Notes: generated by a model not told the origin, from the letters alone. DNA of 64,000 bases from Planctomycetota bacterium (GCA_016776905.1 JADHSM010000016.1:25698-89697), one strand, 5' to 3'; numbered from the stretch's first letter, positions 33,824-42,813 are shown. Made by a program: numbers and translations.

Positions 33824-34099
33824 TCAGACTCCGTGGAAATTCTTGCGCACCAAGTCCGACAAAGCCTCTAAGGCTTCCGACTCGTCCGCTCCTGAAGTAA
33901 TGATCTCTATCTCATCTCCGAGTTGAGCACCCAGCGTCATGACTGAGATAATACTTTTCCCGTCCACTTCGCCTCCTCCGACCTTGCGTACCCTGATCGA
34001 GGCTTCAAACCTTTGAGCCAATCTTACGAACTCCGTCGACGCCCGAGCGTGCAATCCGGAAGTATGTGTGATTTTTAGCATTGCAGTAGAATCACTCAC
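33824..34099 (-). CDS. HPr phosphocarrier protein
   Basis: A 91-residue HPr. TSGLHARASTEFV holds the phosphate-accepting His17, and DGKSIISVMTLGA holds Ser49 at the place of the regulatory serine phosphorylated by HPr kinase in many bacteria. The start at 34099 is GTG in a four-base overlap with the yvcK stop; an in-frame ATG at 34081 begins closer to the usual HPr start. It accepts phosphate from the ptsI product next to it. Presence of the Ser site suggests control by HprK, whose gene is not here. Confidence 0.9.
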   Translation of the reverse strand: MSDSTAMLKITHTSGLHARASTEFVRLAQRFEASIRVRKVGGGEVDGKSIISVMTLGAQLGDEIEIITSGADESEALEALSDLVRKNFHGV

Positions 34100-35088
34100 A
34101 GAATGAATCCAGTTCTTGTAAGAGCCAATTCGCCAATAAGACGTCCCGTCAAATCAGCGCGGTGATGGGCACTCGTTGCTTCATGATCAACGAAATCACT
34201 CGTCGTCACTCTTACTCCACGACCCACGAGGTCTCCCTTGTAAATCACAGGTTGAGATCCGATGCGGGAGTACCTCTCCAACATTTCCTCAGAAAATGTA
34301 CCGTCATGAGCCAAGACATGCTGAATAAAGCATTTCCCAGCATGCTTCTCTAATGAGTCTAAGTGCTCAGCCAGACCCATGTCGTCGGTTTCCCCTGCCT
34401 GAGTCATGACATTTGCCACATATATCTTCAGAGCATTACTTTCCACCACACGCTTTCGGATGCCTTCAATCAAGAGAGGCGGAATCACGCTGGTGAAAAG
34501 ACTACCCGGACCAAATACCAATACGTCCGCTTGCTCGATCGCCGATGCCACATCTTCAGCGGGCTCTTCCACCCGAGGTCGAGATTCAACTCTATCGATG
34601 GGCTTGCCACTACGAACGATTTGCTCTTCACCCGTCGACTTGGTTCCATCAGGGTGATAAGCGATCAAAGTTAATTTTTCACCGTTTGCGGGAAGTACTC
34701 GACCTTTGACCCGAAGCAGTCGGTTCATCTCGCGAATGGCACTATCAAAGTCCCCATTCAATCGAGTCAGCGCAGTGATGAGGAGATTCCCCACCGAATG
34801 ACCTTCTAATTCAGATTCTTCGAATCGGTAGTCGAGTAATCGAGCCCAAATCGGTTCCTGACTGGAGAGGGCCAAAAGGCAATTTCGTATGTCTCCTGGA
34901 GGAGCGATATCGAAATCTTTTCTCAATCGGCCTGAAGATCCCCCGTCATCGCTGACTGAGACAACGGCTGTGACTTCTACCGGCTGTTCTCTCAAACCAG
35001 AGAGCAAGCAGGACATACCAGTTCCACCCCCGAAGGCCACAACCCTCGGAGTCGGATTTTTCTCGGGTGTCGATCGCTCAGACTTCAA
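34096..35088 (-). CDS. yvcK: YvcK/GlmR-type gluconeogenesis and cell-wall regulator
   Basis: A 330-residue protein of the CofD/YvcK fold. VVAFGGGTGMSCLLSGLRE is the glycine-rich nucleotide site, VSVSDDGGSSGRLRKDFDIA with PPGDIRNCL is the family signature, and VLVFGPGSLFTSVIPPLL the third block. In Bacillus, YvcK/GlmR binds UDP-GlcNAc and directs carbon to cell-wall precursors. It is often located beside HPr kinase or HPr genes, as here. It overlaps the HPr start by four bases. A 21-base palindrome lies 21 bases before its start. Confidence 0.88.
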   Translation of the reverse strand: MKSERSTPEKNPTPRVVAFGGGTGMSCLLSGLREQPVEVTAVVSVSDDGGSSGRLRKDFDIAPPGDIRNCLLALSSQEPIWARLLDYRFEESELEGHSVGNLLITALTRLNGDFDSAIREMNRLLRVKGRVLPANGEKLTLIAYHPDGTKSTGEEQIVRSGKPIDRVESRPRVEEPAEDVASAIEQADVLVFGPGSLFTSVIPPLLIEGIRKRVVESNALKIYVANVMTQAGETDDMGLAEHLDSLEKHAGKCFIQHVLAHDGTFSEEMLERYSRIGSQPVIYKGDLVGRGVRVTTSDFVDHEATSAHHRADLTGRLIGELALTRTGFIL

Positions 35089-35109
35089 TGCAGAATCCTT
35101 CCGTGGTCA

Positions 35110-35130
35110 TTCCCTGAACATGTCAGGGAA
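35110..35130. promoter_or_regulatory. palindrome upstream of yvcK
   Basis: TTCCCTGA-ACATG-TCAGGGAA (plus strand): eight perfect base pairs on each side of five bases, 21 bases upstream of the yvcK ATG in a 211-base gap after truA. No T-run follows, so an operator is more likely than a terminator. It matches no consensus I recognise. Confidence 0.45.
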
Positions 35131-35299
35131 AGGCAGATTCTTGACACTATTTCATAACATGAAGGCAGATATTGTTCCACGAAAGGGAGCGTTGAACCGC
35201 AAGATACGGCCTCAATCGCTGATTTAATGGCTTCTGAAGTCCGGATATGACGGAAGAAGTATATAAATCTTCACTTTCCAAATACGGACAAAATAGACC

Positions 35300-36115
35300 T
35301 CAGTGTTTGAATAACGAATCTTCATCCCGGCATCTTGGAATATTATCGGGATCATATGAAACCTCGGCCAGAAATAATCCTTCAGGTGGTGCAGCCATAC
35401 CCGCAGCTGTGCGGTCTTGAGCGGCAAGGATCTTTGGGACTTCCGAGGCCTCCTTCATTCCCCGCCCCACTTCGACAAGCGTCCCCGTCAAATTTCTCAC
35501 CATCCTGTAGAGGAATCCATTTCCAACGACCTGAATCAGGACATGATCTCCATTTCGCTGCACACGAAATTCATGAATGGTTCGGACAGAATCTTCGGGC
35601 TCATCTTTCGATCGAGTTCGAAATGAAGCGAAATCATGCTTGCCCACAAAGCATTGAGCGACTTCATTCATCGAATCCACGTCTAGCTGAGAACGAATCC
35701 ACCAACTCGTATCAGACCCAAAGAGAGATCTACGGGGGCCATTCCAAATCCTGTATAAATATCTTTTGGCAACAGCATGAAACCTGGGATGCCAATCTTT
35801 AGTGGTACGTTCGCAAGAGATGATTTCAATATCATATGGAGTGATTCCTTGAAGAGAGTTCAAGAAATACTCAGGATCAAGATCCTTATCGATTTCGATC
35901 CTGATCATATGTTGGAGTGCATGAACTCCTTTGTCGGTGCGACTGGATCCCTCGACACGAACAATTTGATCCGCGAGAATTTGAGCAGACTCTTTAATAA
36001 CGCCTTGCACAGTTTGAACTTCATAATTGTCTAACCAACCATGATATTTCGACCCGTCATAAGCCACTTCGAATCGATAGAAGTATCTCTCGCTGTTCAC
36101 TGGAGACGACTCCAC
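35300..36115 (-). CDS. truA: tRNA pseudouridine synthase A
   Basis: A 271-residue enzyme modifying positions 38-40 of tRNA anticodon stems. The catalytic Asp is in SSRTDKGVHALQH; YDGSKYHGWL, the VQGVI block and FLYRMVRNLTGTLVEVGRG are the other TruA blocks. The start lies 19 bases inside the end of asd, so translation is probably coupled. It is followed by 211 bases without a gene before yvcK. Confidence 0.94.
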   Translation of the reverse strand: MESSPVNSERYFYRFEVAYDGSKYHGWLDNYEVQTVQGVIKESAQILADQIVRVEGSSRTDKGVHALQHMIRIEIDKDLDPEYFLNSLQGITPYDIEIISCERTTKDWHPRFHAVAKRYLYRIWNGPRRSLFGSDTSWWIRSQLDVDSMNEVAQCFVGKHDFASFRTRSKDEPEDSVRTIHEFRVQRNGDHVLIQVVGNGFLYRMVRNLTGTLVEVGRGMKEASEVPKILAAQDRTAAGMAAPPEGLFLAEVSYDPDNIPRCRDEDSLFKH

Positions 36116-37080
36116 TGTTCAGCAATCTGAACAGTATTGAGAGCAGCACCTTTGAGGACTTGGTCCCCCACAACCCACATCTGAAGACCATCGCTGAAGG
36201 GAGCACGAATCCTGCCGACGGCAACCGCATGTTGCCCTGAAAGAGGATCCGGGGTTGGAGGCTTTTCATGGTCGCTATGGTGAATAACTCCAGGAGCCTT
36301 ATCCATAGCAGATATGGCTTGCTGTAATCGATCTGGATCTTTATCAGCAAAAAGCATCGTGACAGCAAGGCTGTGACAACGGGCCACAGGAACACGAACA
36401 CAGGTACCTTGTATAATTATCTGGGGATCTCCGAGTATTTTACGACTCTCGTCGAGCATTTTTCGCTCTTCGACTGTCACCCCATCTTCATCCACATCTC
36501 CAATGGCCGGGAATAGATTTCCATGAATAGGGAAAGGAAATGGATCCCCTTCTCGGAATTCTCCGCCAGCAGCTTCTCGCTCCAAAGCTTCTAATCCTGC
36601 GACACCTGCTCCGCTGACCGCTTGATAAGTATCAACAATCAAGCGTTCAGGTTTCAAATCCCAAAGAGGTTTCAGTGCCAGAAGAAGAATTATCGTTGAG
36701 CAATTGGGATTGGCAATCACAGCGGGCCCACTAGGAATCGCCTCGGGGTTTACTTCCGGGACAACGAGGGCCACATCTTCTGACAAACGAAAAGCGGAGG
36801 AATTATCTACGACTGTGATTCCCGCTTCTACGAATCGGGGTGCCCACTCTTTAGAGATCGATCCCCCGGCAGCAAAAAGTGCGACGTCGATCCCTGACAA
36901 ATCCAGGGAATCTTCGAGAGCTTCCACCGTGACGGTACCGTCGCGCCACGGAAATTTTTTCCCGGCACTACGGGAGGAAGCCAACAACCGTGGCGTTTCT
37001 GTACCCAAGCAGGAATCCTTCAAGAGCGATAGCATCTCTTGTCCCACAACACCGGTCGCACCTACGATCGCTGTTCTCAT
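36097..37080 (-). CDS. asd: aspartate-semialdehyde dehydrogenase
   Basis: A 327-residue enzyme reducing aspartyl phosphate to the semialdehyde, the branch point for threonine, methionine, isoleucine, lysine and the peptidoglycan precursor diaminopimelate. The NADPH site is AIVGATGVVGQEML, the active Cys is in ANPNCSTI, and the VPVARCHSLAV block carries the conserved substrate-binding Arg and catalytic-region His. Its ATG overlaps by four bases (ATGA) the stop of a 38-residue gene that in turn overlaps thrS. The end overlaps truA by 19 bases. Confidence 0.95.
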   Translation of the reverse strand: MRTAIVGATGVVGQEMLSLLKDSCLGTETPRLLASSRSAGKKFPWRDGTVTVEALEDSLDLSGIDVALFAAGGSISKEWAPRFVEAGITVVDNSSAFRLSEDVALVVPEVNPEAIPSGPAVIANPNCSTIILLLALKPLWDLKPERLIVDTYQAVSGAGVAGLEALEREAAGGEFREGDPFPFPIHGNLFPAIGDVDEDGVTVEERKMLDESRKILGDPQIIIQGTCVRVPVARCHSLAVTMLFADKDPDRLQQAISAMDKAPGVIHHSDHEKPPTPDPLSGQHAVAVGRIRAPFSDGLQMWVVGDQVLKGAALNTVQIAEQWSRLQ

Positions 37081-37193
37081 CTTTTCTTCTCTTCCCGGCT
37101 ACCCAGCCAACTGAGTACTGTGGGCAAAAAAACCACGAATAGCAGTATGAGAACTGTGGTGAAAAACTCCCATAAACTCACAGAAAAGAGCAT
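37077..37193 (-). CDS. 38-residue single-span membrane protein between thrS and asd
   Basis: A reading frame of 38 codons plus stop on the minus strand. Its ATG overlaps the thrS stop by one base (TAATG at 37195-37191) and its TGA overlaps the asd start by four (ATGA). The product starts MLFSVSLWEFF, has one hydrophobic span of about 19 residues (TTVLILLFVVFLPTVLSWL) and ends in GSREEKKR. By the positive-inside rule the charged tail is cytoplasmic. Such tight overlap on both sides leaves no untranslated space, which is strong evidence that it is a real gene. I recognise no family. The neighbours both serve threonine (charging and synthesis), so a link to that pathway or its membrane side is an inference only. 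Confidence 0.72.
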   Translation of the reverse strand: MLFSVSLWEFFTTVLILLFVVFLPTVLSWLGSREEKKR

Positions 37194-39256
37194 TACTCAC
37201 TCTTCTCTGCGCTTGCGGGCAATCGTTTATGCTGAATCTCATCCGTGATTTGCTGGAGAAATTGATCGAGATCAATCGCCCCGATATCTCCTATACCGCG
37301 CTGTCGCACAGAAACGGTTCTCGCTTCCGCATCTTTACCACCGACAACGAGAAGATAGGGAACTTTTTCATCTGCGGCGACTTTAATCTTGGCGTTCAGG
37401 CGTTCATTAGAATCGTCTAATTTCGCTCGAACCCCCAACCCTTTAAGAAGACCGAGAACTTCTTCTCCATATTCCACATGCTTTTCACTGATGGGAAGAA
37501 CTCTGGCCTGCTCTGGGGAGAGCCATGTCGGAAAGGATCCTTCGAAGTGCTCGATCAAGATCCCAATAAAGCGTTCGAAACTACCAAAAGGTGCGCGATG
37601 AACCATGACAGGCCTATGGGAAGCGTTGTCAGCTCCTGTGTAACTGAGATCAAATCTTTCCGGAAGATTGTAATCCACCTGAACAGTGCCCAATTGCCAT
37701 TCACGGCCGATCGCGTCCGAAACAACGAAATCAATCTTTGGACCATAGAAAGCGGCTTCTCCCTCTTCTTCAGAGAAAGGAACACCCAAAGTAGTCGCGG
37801 CATCTCTGCATGCTTGCTCTGCTCGATCCCAACGCTCAGGGTCGCCCGTGTATTTCGTGGAATCCTTATCACGCAGTCCGACTCGTACTCTGTAGTCTTG
37901 TAGACCCAGAGTGGTCAAAACTAATTTCACGAGATCGAGACAACCTCGAATCTCGTCGGCAACTTGGTCTTCGGTACAGAACAGGTGTGCGTCATCCTGA
38001 GTAAATCCTCGGACACGAGTCAGACCATTCAATTCTCCGGACTGCTCCCAACGGTAGACTGTTCCAAATTCGGCAAGGCGGACCGGGAGATCTCGATACG
38101 ATCGGGGTTCAGCGTCAAACACTTTAATGTGATGCGGACAGTTCATCGGCTTGAGCATGAAACCGTCCACTTCCCCCTCACCAATTCTGCTGGACAGTTC
38201 TGCACAACTGCAGCCCTCGTCAGCAACAGCCTCAAGGAAATCGCCATTGATCAGAGGCGGGAACTGACTCTCCCGATAGTATGGGAAGTGCCCGCTCGTA
38301 CGGTATAATCCCAATTTTCCAACATGAGGGGTGTAAACCATGTCATACCCTGCAGCGATCAGATGCTCCCGAATAAACTCTTCGAGTTCACGACGAATCA
38401 CGGAACCATTGGGCTGCCAAAGTACGAGCCCCTGGCCCACCGAATCGTCAATCTTGAAAAGGTTTTGACGACGACCTATCACTCGGTGATCACGCCGCTT
38501 GGCCTCTTCTAATCTTTCGAGATGACGATTCAGTTGTGCGGGGAAGGCAAAGGCGGTTCCGTAGACCCGGGTCAAACCATCGCTATCCGCATCTCCGTGC
38601 CAATAGGCACTGGCAACACTCATCAATTTGAATGCGCCAATTTTCCCTGTGCTCGGAACATGAGGACCTCGACATAAATCTTCCCAGTTCTCTCCTTTTT
38701 GTCCTGAAACATACCAAGAGAGTTCCGCAGATCCGGCCTCGATGGCTCTTTCAGCATTATCGATCTTGTACTTACTGCCTTCACCTCGAACTTTTTCAAG
38801 ACCCTCTTCGACATTGAGTTCATATCGAGTGAAAGGGCGATTCTCAGAGATGATGGCACTCATCTCTTTTTCGATGGCAGGGAAATCGTCACTACTCATC
38901 GGATGATCTTCAGGGAAACGAATATCGTAATAGAAACCTTGATCAGTCGGTGGTCCATACACCAATTGAGATCCAGGGATCACTCTTTCGATCGCCTCAG
39001 CCATCACGTGGGCACAGGAATGACGAATCAAGGAGAGTGCCTCTAGAGCAGGTTCTTCTTTTTTTGACCCACTTGTAATGATGGAGACGGAAGCGTCTTC
39101 AGAGATCGTCGAAGACAAGTCTCGAATCTCTCCATCGACGACAATCCCGATAGAAGCCTTTAGTAATCTCTCTCCGATATCTCCGGCCAATTGCTCACCG
39201 GTGACGGGGGAATCATATTCTCTTTGACTGCCATCGGGCAGGGTGATCGTGGGCAT
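37193..39256 (-). CDS. thrS: threonyl-tRNA synthetase
   Basis: A 687-residue class II synthetase. The N-terminal TGS domain (ITLPDGSQREYDSPVTGEQL) is followed by the editing domain with HSCAHVMAEA (the HxxxH zinc-like pair) and YDIRFPEDHPM, then the catalytic core with VYTPHVGKLGLYRTSGH, MLKPMNCPHHI with its zinc-binding Cys, and RVRGFTQDDAHLFC. The anticodon-binding domain ends the chain. The ATG has GAGAGGA seven bases before it. It stands divergent from dinB and is first in a thrS-small protein-asd-truA run. Confidence 0.96.
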   Translation of the reverse strand: MPTITLPDGSQREYDSPVTGEQLAGDIGERLLKASIGIVVDGEIRDLSSTISEDASVSIITSGSKKEEPALEALSLIRHSCAHVMAEAIERVIPGSQLVYGPPTDQGFYYDIRFPEDHPMSSDDFPAIEKEMSAIISENRPFTRYELNVEEGLEKVRGEGSKYKIDNAERAIEAGSAELSWYVSGQKGENWEDLCRGPHVPSTGKIGAFKLMSVASAYWHGDADSDGLTRVYGTAFAFPAQLNRHLERLEEAKRRDHRVIGRRQNLFKIDDSVGQGLVLWQPNGSVIRRELEEFIREHLIAAGYDMVYTPHVGKLGLYRTSGHFPYYRESQFPPLINGDFLEAVADEGCSCAELSSRIGEGEVDGFMLKPMNCPHHIKVFDAEPRSYRDLPVRLAEFGTVYRWEQSGELNGLTRVRGFTQDDAHLFCTEDQVADEIRGCLDLVKLVLTTLGLQDYRVRVGLRDKDSTKYTGDPERWDRAEQACRDAATTLGVPFSEEEGEAAFYGPKIDFVVSDAIGREWQLGTVQVDYNLPERFDLSYTGADNASHRPVMVHRAPFGSFERFIGILIEHFEGSFPTWLSPEQARVLPISEKHVEYGEEVLGLLKGLGVRAKLDDSNERLNAKIKVAADEKVPYLLVVGGKDAEARTVSVRQRGIGDIGAIDLDQFLQQITDEIQHKRLPASAEKSE

Positions 39257-39318
39257 GGTTATTCCTCTCGGTTGGCATTCTAGCCATGAGGCTGGCTTTT
39301 CGCCATCGGACCGGGATC

Positions 39319-39357
39319 TTGACCTCCGTCTGCTATCGAGGACTATTTCATATGAAA
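39319..39357 (+). promoter_or_regulatory. possible dinB promoter region with palindrome
   Basis: TTGACC at 39319-39324 could be a -35 box, with a -10-like TATTTC 19 bases later, which is wider than ideal. TTTCATATGAAA at 39346-39357 is a perfect 12-base palindrome directly before the AAGGA ribosome binding site of dinB, suitable as a repressor site. It does not match the LexA boxes of E. coli or Bacillus. Confidence 0.3.
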
Positions 39358-39368
39358 AGGACGTCCCG

Positions 39369-40670
39369 TTGACCCAGAGCCAGAATCGACAGCCCGACCA
39401 GAACCCTCAGGAAGCCGAAAATCGGCAAGATCCCCGCTGGAAGGTCATCCATGCCGACATGGATGCCTTCTTCGCCTCTGTAGAGGTGCTCGACGATCCT
39501 TCCCTGAAGGGTTTACCGCTGATCATCGGTCACCCTGGCCCGCGGGGTGTCGTATCCACCGCGTCTTATGAAGCTCGGAAATTTGGAGTCCACTCTGCCC
39601 TACCCTCTACAGAAGCTCTGCGCCGTTGTCCAGAGGGTGTCTGGCGATCACCACGAGGCGGGAGATATGGAGAGATTTCTCGCCAGGTGATGCAAGTTTT
39701 CAGAGAGTTCACCCCTCTTGTAGAACCATTATCCGTGGACGAAGCATTTCTCGATATCGAAGGATCCTTGAAGCTCTATGGCGGAGCTATCGCCATCGCT
39801 CGCCAAATCAGAGAAAGGGTTTTTGAGCAAACGGGTGGCTTAACCGTCAGTATCGGAGTGGCCCCAAATAAGTTCCTCGCAAAATTAGCGAGCGATCTCG
39901 ACAAACCAGATGGATTGACCGTCGTCGATCCTGACGGGATTCAAAAACTTCTCGATCCATTGCCTGTCCAAAAGATCTGGGGCGTGGGTCCAAAAACCAC
40001 TCGCCAATTGAATGACTTCGGCTTGCATCGGATTGAGGATCTACGAAATGCAGGACTTGAATTTCTGATGCGAAGATGGGGAGAAAGAAGCGCTCAGCAT
40101 CTTTGGGCATTAGCCCACGGTCGAGACTCCAGAGAAGTTCATGAACCGGAATCTTCAAAATCGATCTCGACCGAAAATACATTTACCGTTGATATCATGA
40201 AGGGCTCCGACTCTGACAAATTCTTGCGTAATGCCGCTGAAGAAGTATGCCAATCGATGCGACAGCAAGGATTCAGAGCTCGCACAGTTCGGCTTAAGGT
40301 TCGAGCTTCTTCCTTCAGGACTCTGACAAGAAGCAAGACCTTGGATACGCCCTTTATAGACGCCGCCACTCTCTACAATACCGGGCGAGAACTACTCACC
40401 CATGTCGATCTGGAAGCCGAAGGTATAAGACTCCTGGGGTTGGGGGTATCGGGATTGGTCCAGGCGTCGCAGCCGATTCAAGGACAAATGTTTGTTTCAG
40501 AACTTGAGCCCGCTAGAGATTCAACGGTCACAGGTTTAATCGATCAATCTCGATCTGATTCTAGGGTTCCTCCGTTGAAAAGAGGATCTCTACTATCTCC
40601 CCCTCCGGAAAAATCGGGAGGTGGAAAAGGTGCGGCTATCGAGAAACCTGATCGAGATGAAACGCTATAG
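39369..40670 (+). CDS. dinB: DNA polymerase IV (Y-family)
   Basis: A 433-residue translesion polymerase. I place the start at the TTG at 39369, with AAAAGGA seven bases before it; an earlier in-frame start at 39243 would run back into thrS. The catalytic acidic residues are in DMDAFFASVE and SVDEAFLDIEG; YEARKFGVHSALPS, GVAPNKFLAKLASD and IWGVGPKTTRQL (HhH region) are all typical of DinB. The little-finger domain follows, then a low-complexity tail (SPPPEKSGGGKGA) that does not end in a clear beta-clamp motif. Its stop overlaps the terC stop by six bases, convergently. Confidence 0.92.
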   Translation: MTQSQNRQPDQNPQEAENRQDPRWKVIHADMDAFFASVEVLDDPSLKGLPLIIGHPGPRGVVSTASYEARKFGVHSALPSTEALRRCPEGVWRSPRGGRYGEISRQVMQVFREFTPLVEPLSVDEAFLDIEGSLKLYGGAIAIARQIRERVFEQTGGLTVSIGVAPNKFLAKLASDLDKPDGLTVVDPDGIQKLLDPLPVQKIWGVGPKTTRQLNDFGLHRIEDLRNAGLEFLMRRWGERSAQHLWALAHGRDSREVHEPESSKSISTENTFTVDIMKGSDSDKFLRNAAEEVCQSMRQQGFRARTVRLKVRASSFRTLTRSKTLDTPFIDAATLYNTGRELLTHVDLEAEGIRLLGLGVSGLVQASQPIQGQMFVSELEPARDSTVTGLIDQSRSDSRVPPLKRGSLLSPPPEKSGGGKGAAIEKPDRDETL

Positions 40671-41393
40671 CTTTTTCTTTCGGGCAGATCGAACCTTTAG
40701 ATTGATACCTTCGACGACCGCAGAAAAACCCATCGCAAAATAAATGTAGCCCTTTGGAATCTCAAAGTGCCACCCCTCAGCGACCAATGCTAAGCCGATG
40801 AGCATCAAGAATGACAATGCCAACACTTTCACTGTGGGATGTCGATCCACGAATCGCGAGACCACTCCACTGAATGCCAACATCACCATGACCGAAATAA
40901 TGACCGCTAAGACCATCACCGCGATGTGCTTTGCCATTCCCACAGCGGTGATCACGGAGTCGATGCTAAAGACGATATCCAACAACCCTATCTGAATAAT
41001 AATAGACGTGAAGCTGACAGCCTTGACCTCTTCTTGTACTTGTGCGCCTTCACCTTCCATCTTTTCATGGATCTCGTGAGTGGCTTTACCTAGCAAAAAC
41101 AATCCCCCAGTGATCAGGATGAGATCTTTGCCGGAAAAACTATGATTCATGATCGAAAAGAGGCCATCTTGGAGAGTCAGTAACCACGAAATCGAGAACA
41201 GTAATCCGATCCTAGACACCATGGCGAGGATCAATCCCAGACGTCGGGCGTTGTCTCTTTTTTCTTCGGGAAGTCGTCCGGCAAGGATGGCAATGAAGAT
41301 GATGTTATCGATCCCCAAGACAATCTCCATGACGGTCAGAGTCGCCAGAGCCACCCAGGCATTGGGATCATGGATCCAACTCATATCAAACAT
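40665..41393 (-). CDS. TerC-family membrane protein
   Basis: A 242-residue protein with about seven transmembrane helices and a GGGAGGAG ribosome binding site. The TerC signature is readable in VMEIVLGIDNIIFIAILAG and IGLLDIVFSIDSVITAVGM, with the conserved acidic residues in the helices. In other bacteria TerC proteins help load manganese on exported enzymes or act in metal efflux and tellurium resistance; the YgdQ-like branch is closest by length. It converges on dinB. The neighbour upstream is a phosphodiesterase-like gene. Confidence 0.88.
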   Translation of the reverse strand: MFDMSWIHDPNAWVALATLTVMEIVLGIDNIIFIAILAGRLPEEKRDNARRLGLILAMVSRIGLLFSISWLLTLQDGLFSIMNHSFSGKDLILITGGLFLLGKATHEIHEKMEGEGAQVQEEVKAVSFTSIIIQIGLLDIVFSIDSVITAVGMAKHIAVMVLAVIISVMVMLAFSGVVSRFVDRHPTVKVLALSFLMLIGLALVAEGWHFEIPKGYIYFAMGFSAVVEGINLKVRSARKKKL

Positions 41394-41438
41394 GCAATCT
41401 CCTCCCGAGGGTCATCATGGCAAACAAACCATCTACGC

Positions 41439-42800
41439 TTAAACGCTCCCACGAACCTTTGCGAGAATTTCGTCAAAAACATTCTCTGCTGTCAGTCGCT
41501 TCTGATCTTGCCCCCATGATCGCACAAGAACAGGTCCATTTGCCTCTTCTTCGACGCGACGACCATGACTCCCTTTGACTTGACGAGGATCGGTAGAGAT
41601 CACATCCATGAGATTTCGGAAACCTAACTTCTTGCCTAAGAGTTTGAGTCCCACTTTGAGAGTAGGCCAACGTATCTCCGGATCCAAAAACAACTCAGCA
41701 GGGTCGTATCCCGGTTTCCGGTGAATATCCACAGTACGAGCAAAGTCCGGGGCTCTCGACTCATCCAGCCACCATGGGTACGCGAACCAACAGCCCGGCT
41801 CAGCGATCAAAACCAAATCGCCGCTGCGGGGATGATCTAAACCCTCGACTTTGAGTGCTTCATGGTCGAGCACTCTATCAACACCCTCGACTCCTAAGAG
41901 TTGCTGACGAACTCTCGAGATATCCGACGGGTCAGAGACATAGACATGAGCCAATTGATGATCGCAAACAGCGAACGCTCGACTCCTGTGCACATCGAGA
42001 ATATCTCCATGGGATGTGATCTGAACTTGGAGGTCGCCGCTCTCGGCCAGTTGACGATTCACAAACACGGGTTGCTGAACATTTTCAATTCCATATTCAG
42101 AGAGGACCATCGCCTCTGCACCTTTTTCCCGGCAACCTTCAAGGAGTCGTGACAGTTCGACATCGAGTTCTTTCCTAGATCGCTGTCCTTCTGAAGAATC
42201 GGGGCCGAATCGCTGATCGTCGTAGTCGAGATGGGGCAAATAGACCACAAGAACGTCGGGGTCACTGTCTTGGGCTACTTTCAATGCGGCATCGACAATC
42301 CAGCGTGTCGAGGTGATACCGGCACGCGGTCCCCAAAAATCAAAAAGCGGGAAGGTTCCGAGTTGATCCTGAAGATTCACGGGAAGCTCAGGGGGTTCTC
42401 CATAAACGGAAGGAATTTTTCGCCCATCAGCCGGGTACTCCGGCCGAGGAGTCAAACTCCAACGAGCCCCACTTCCCATGTTGAACCACCAGAAAAGATT
42501 GGCGACCGTGTAGCCTTCTGCCTGTAAGACATCAATGAATGTCGGTGCTTCAATCAAGGTTCGAGCCTGAAGCCAAAATCTGATCTCTTTTGTATTTCTG
42601 TGATACCAGCCATTACCCACGATGCCGTGCCGCGCTGGAGTCTCTCCCGTCAGCATCGATGCTTGAGCAGTCGTGGTGACAGCAGGCAATGGAGACGTAA
42701 TGGAAGAAACCGACCCCTGATTTAAGAAATCGTTGAGGCAAGACATTTGCGGAACGTCTTTATGGCGCATGCCAACAGCGATGGCGACGACCAGTTTCAT
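41439..42800 (-). CDS. alkaline phosphatase/nucleotide pyrophosphatase-like protein
   Basis: A 453-residue member of the type I phosphodiesterase superfamily, read from the ATG at 42800 (MKLVVAIAVGMRH), 13 bases after the dus stop. The probable nucleophile Thr is in AVTTTAQASMLTGETP, followed by HGIVGNGWYHRN, FPLFDFWGPRAGI, VVYLPHLDYDDQRFGP and LSEYGI, ending with AFAVCDHQLAHVYV. These blocks match a subfamily in which some metal ligands differ from textbook alkaline phosphatase. The substrate is unknown. No signal peptide is visible, so it is probably cytoplasmic. Confidence 0.85.
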   Translation of the reverse strand: MKLVVAIAVGMRHKDVPQMSCLNDFLNQGSVSSITSPLPAVTTTAQASMLTGETPARHGIVGNGWYHRNTKEIRFWLQARTLIEAPTFIDVLQAEGYTVANLFWWFNMGSGARWSLTPRPEYPADGRKIPSVYGEPPELPVNLQDQLGTFPLFDFWGPRAGITSTRWIVDAALKVAQDSDPDVLVVYLPHLDYDDQRFGPDSSEGQRSRKELDVELSRLLEGCREKGAEAMVLSEYGIENVQQPVFVNRQLAESGDLQVQITSHGDILDVHRSRAFAVCDHQLAHVYVSDPSDISRVRQQLLGVEGVDRVLDHEALKVEGLDHPRSGDLVLIAEPGCWFAYPWWLDESRAPDFARTVDIHRKPGYDPAELFLDPEIRWPTLKVGLKLLGKKLGFRNLMDVISTDPRQVKGSHGRRVEEEANGPVLVRSWGQDQKRLTAENVFDEILAKVRGSV

Positions 42801-42813
42801 CGTGGACGATTTT

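Noticed and set aside
35224..35427. 67-codon minus-strand frame overlapping the end of truA
   Set aside because: It is an alternative frame across the truA end and the gap with no start signal or motif.
39257..39368. T-box or threonine attenuator before thrS
   Set aside because: The 112-base divergent gap has no T-box sequence, threonine-rich leader peptide or terminator.
39319..39368. LexA box before dinB
   Set aside because: Neither CTGT-N8-ACAG nor the GAAC-N4-GTTC type is present.
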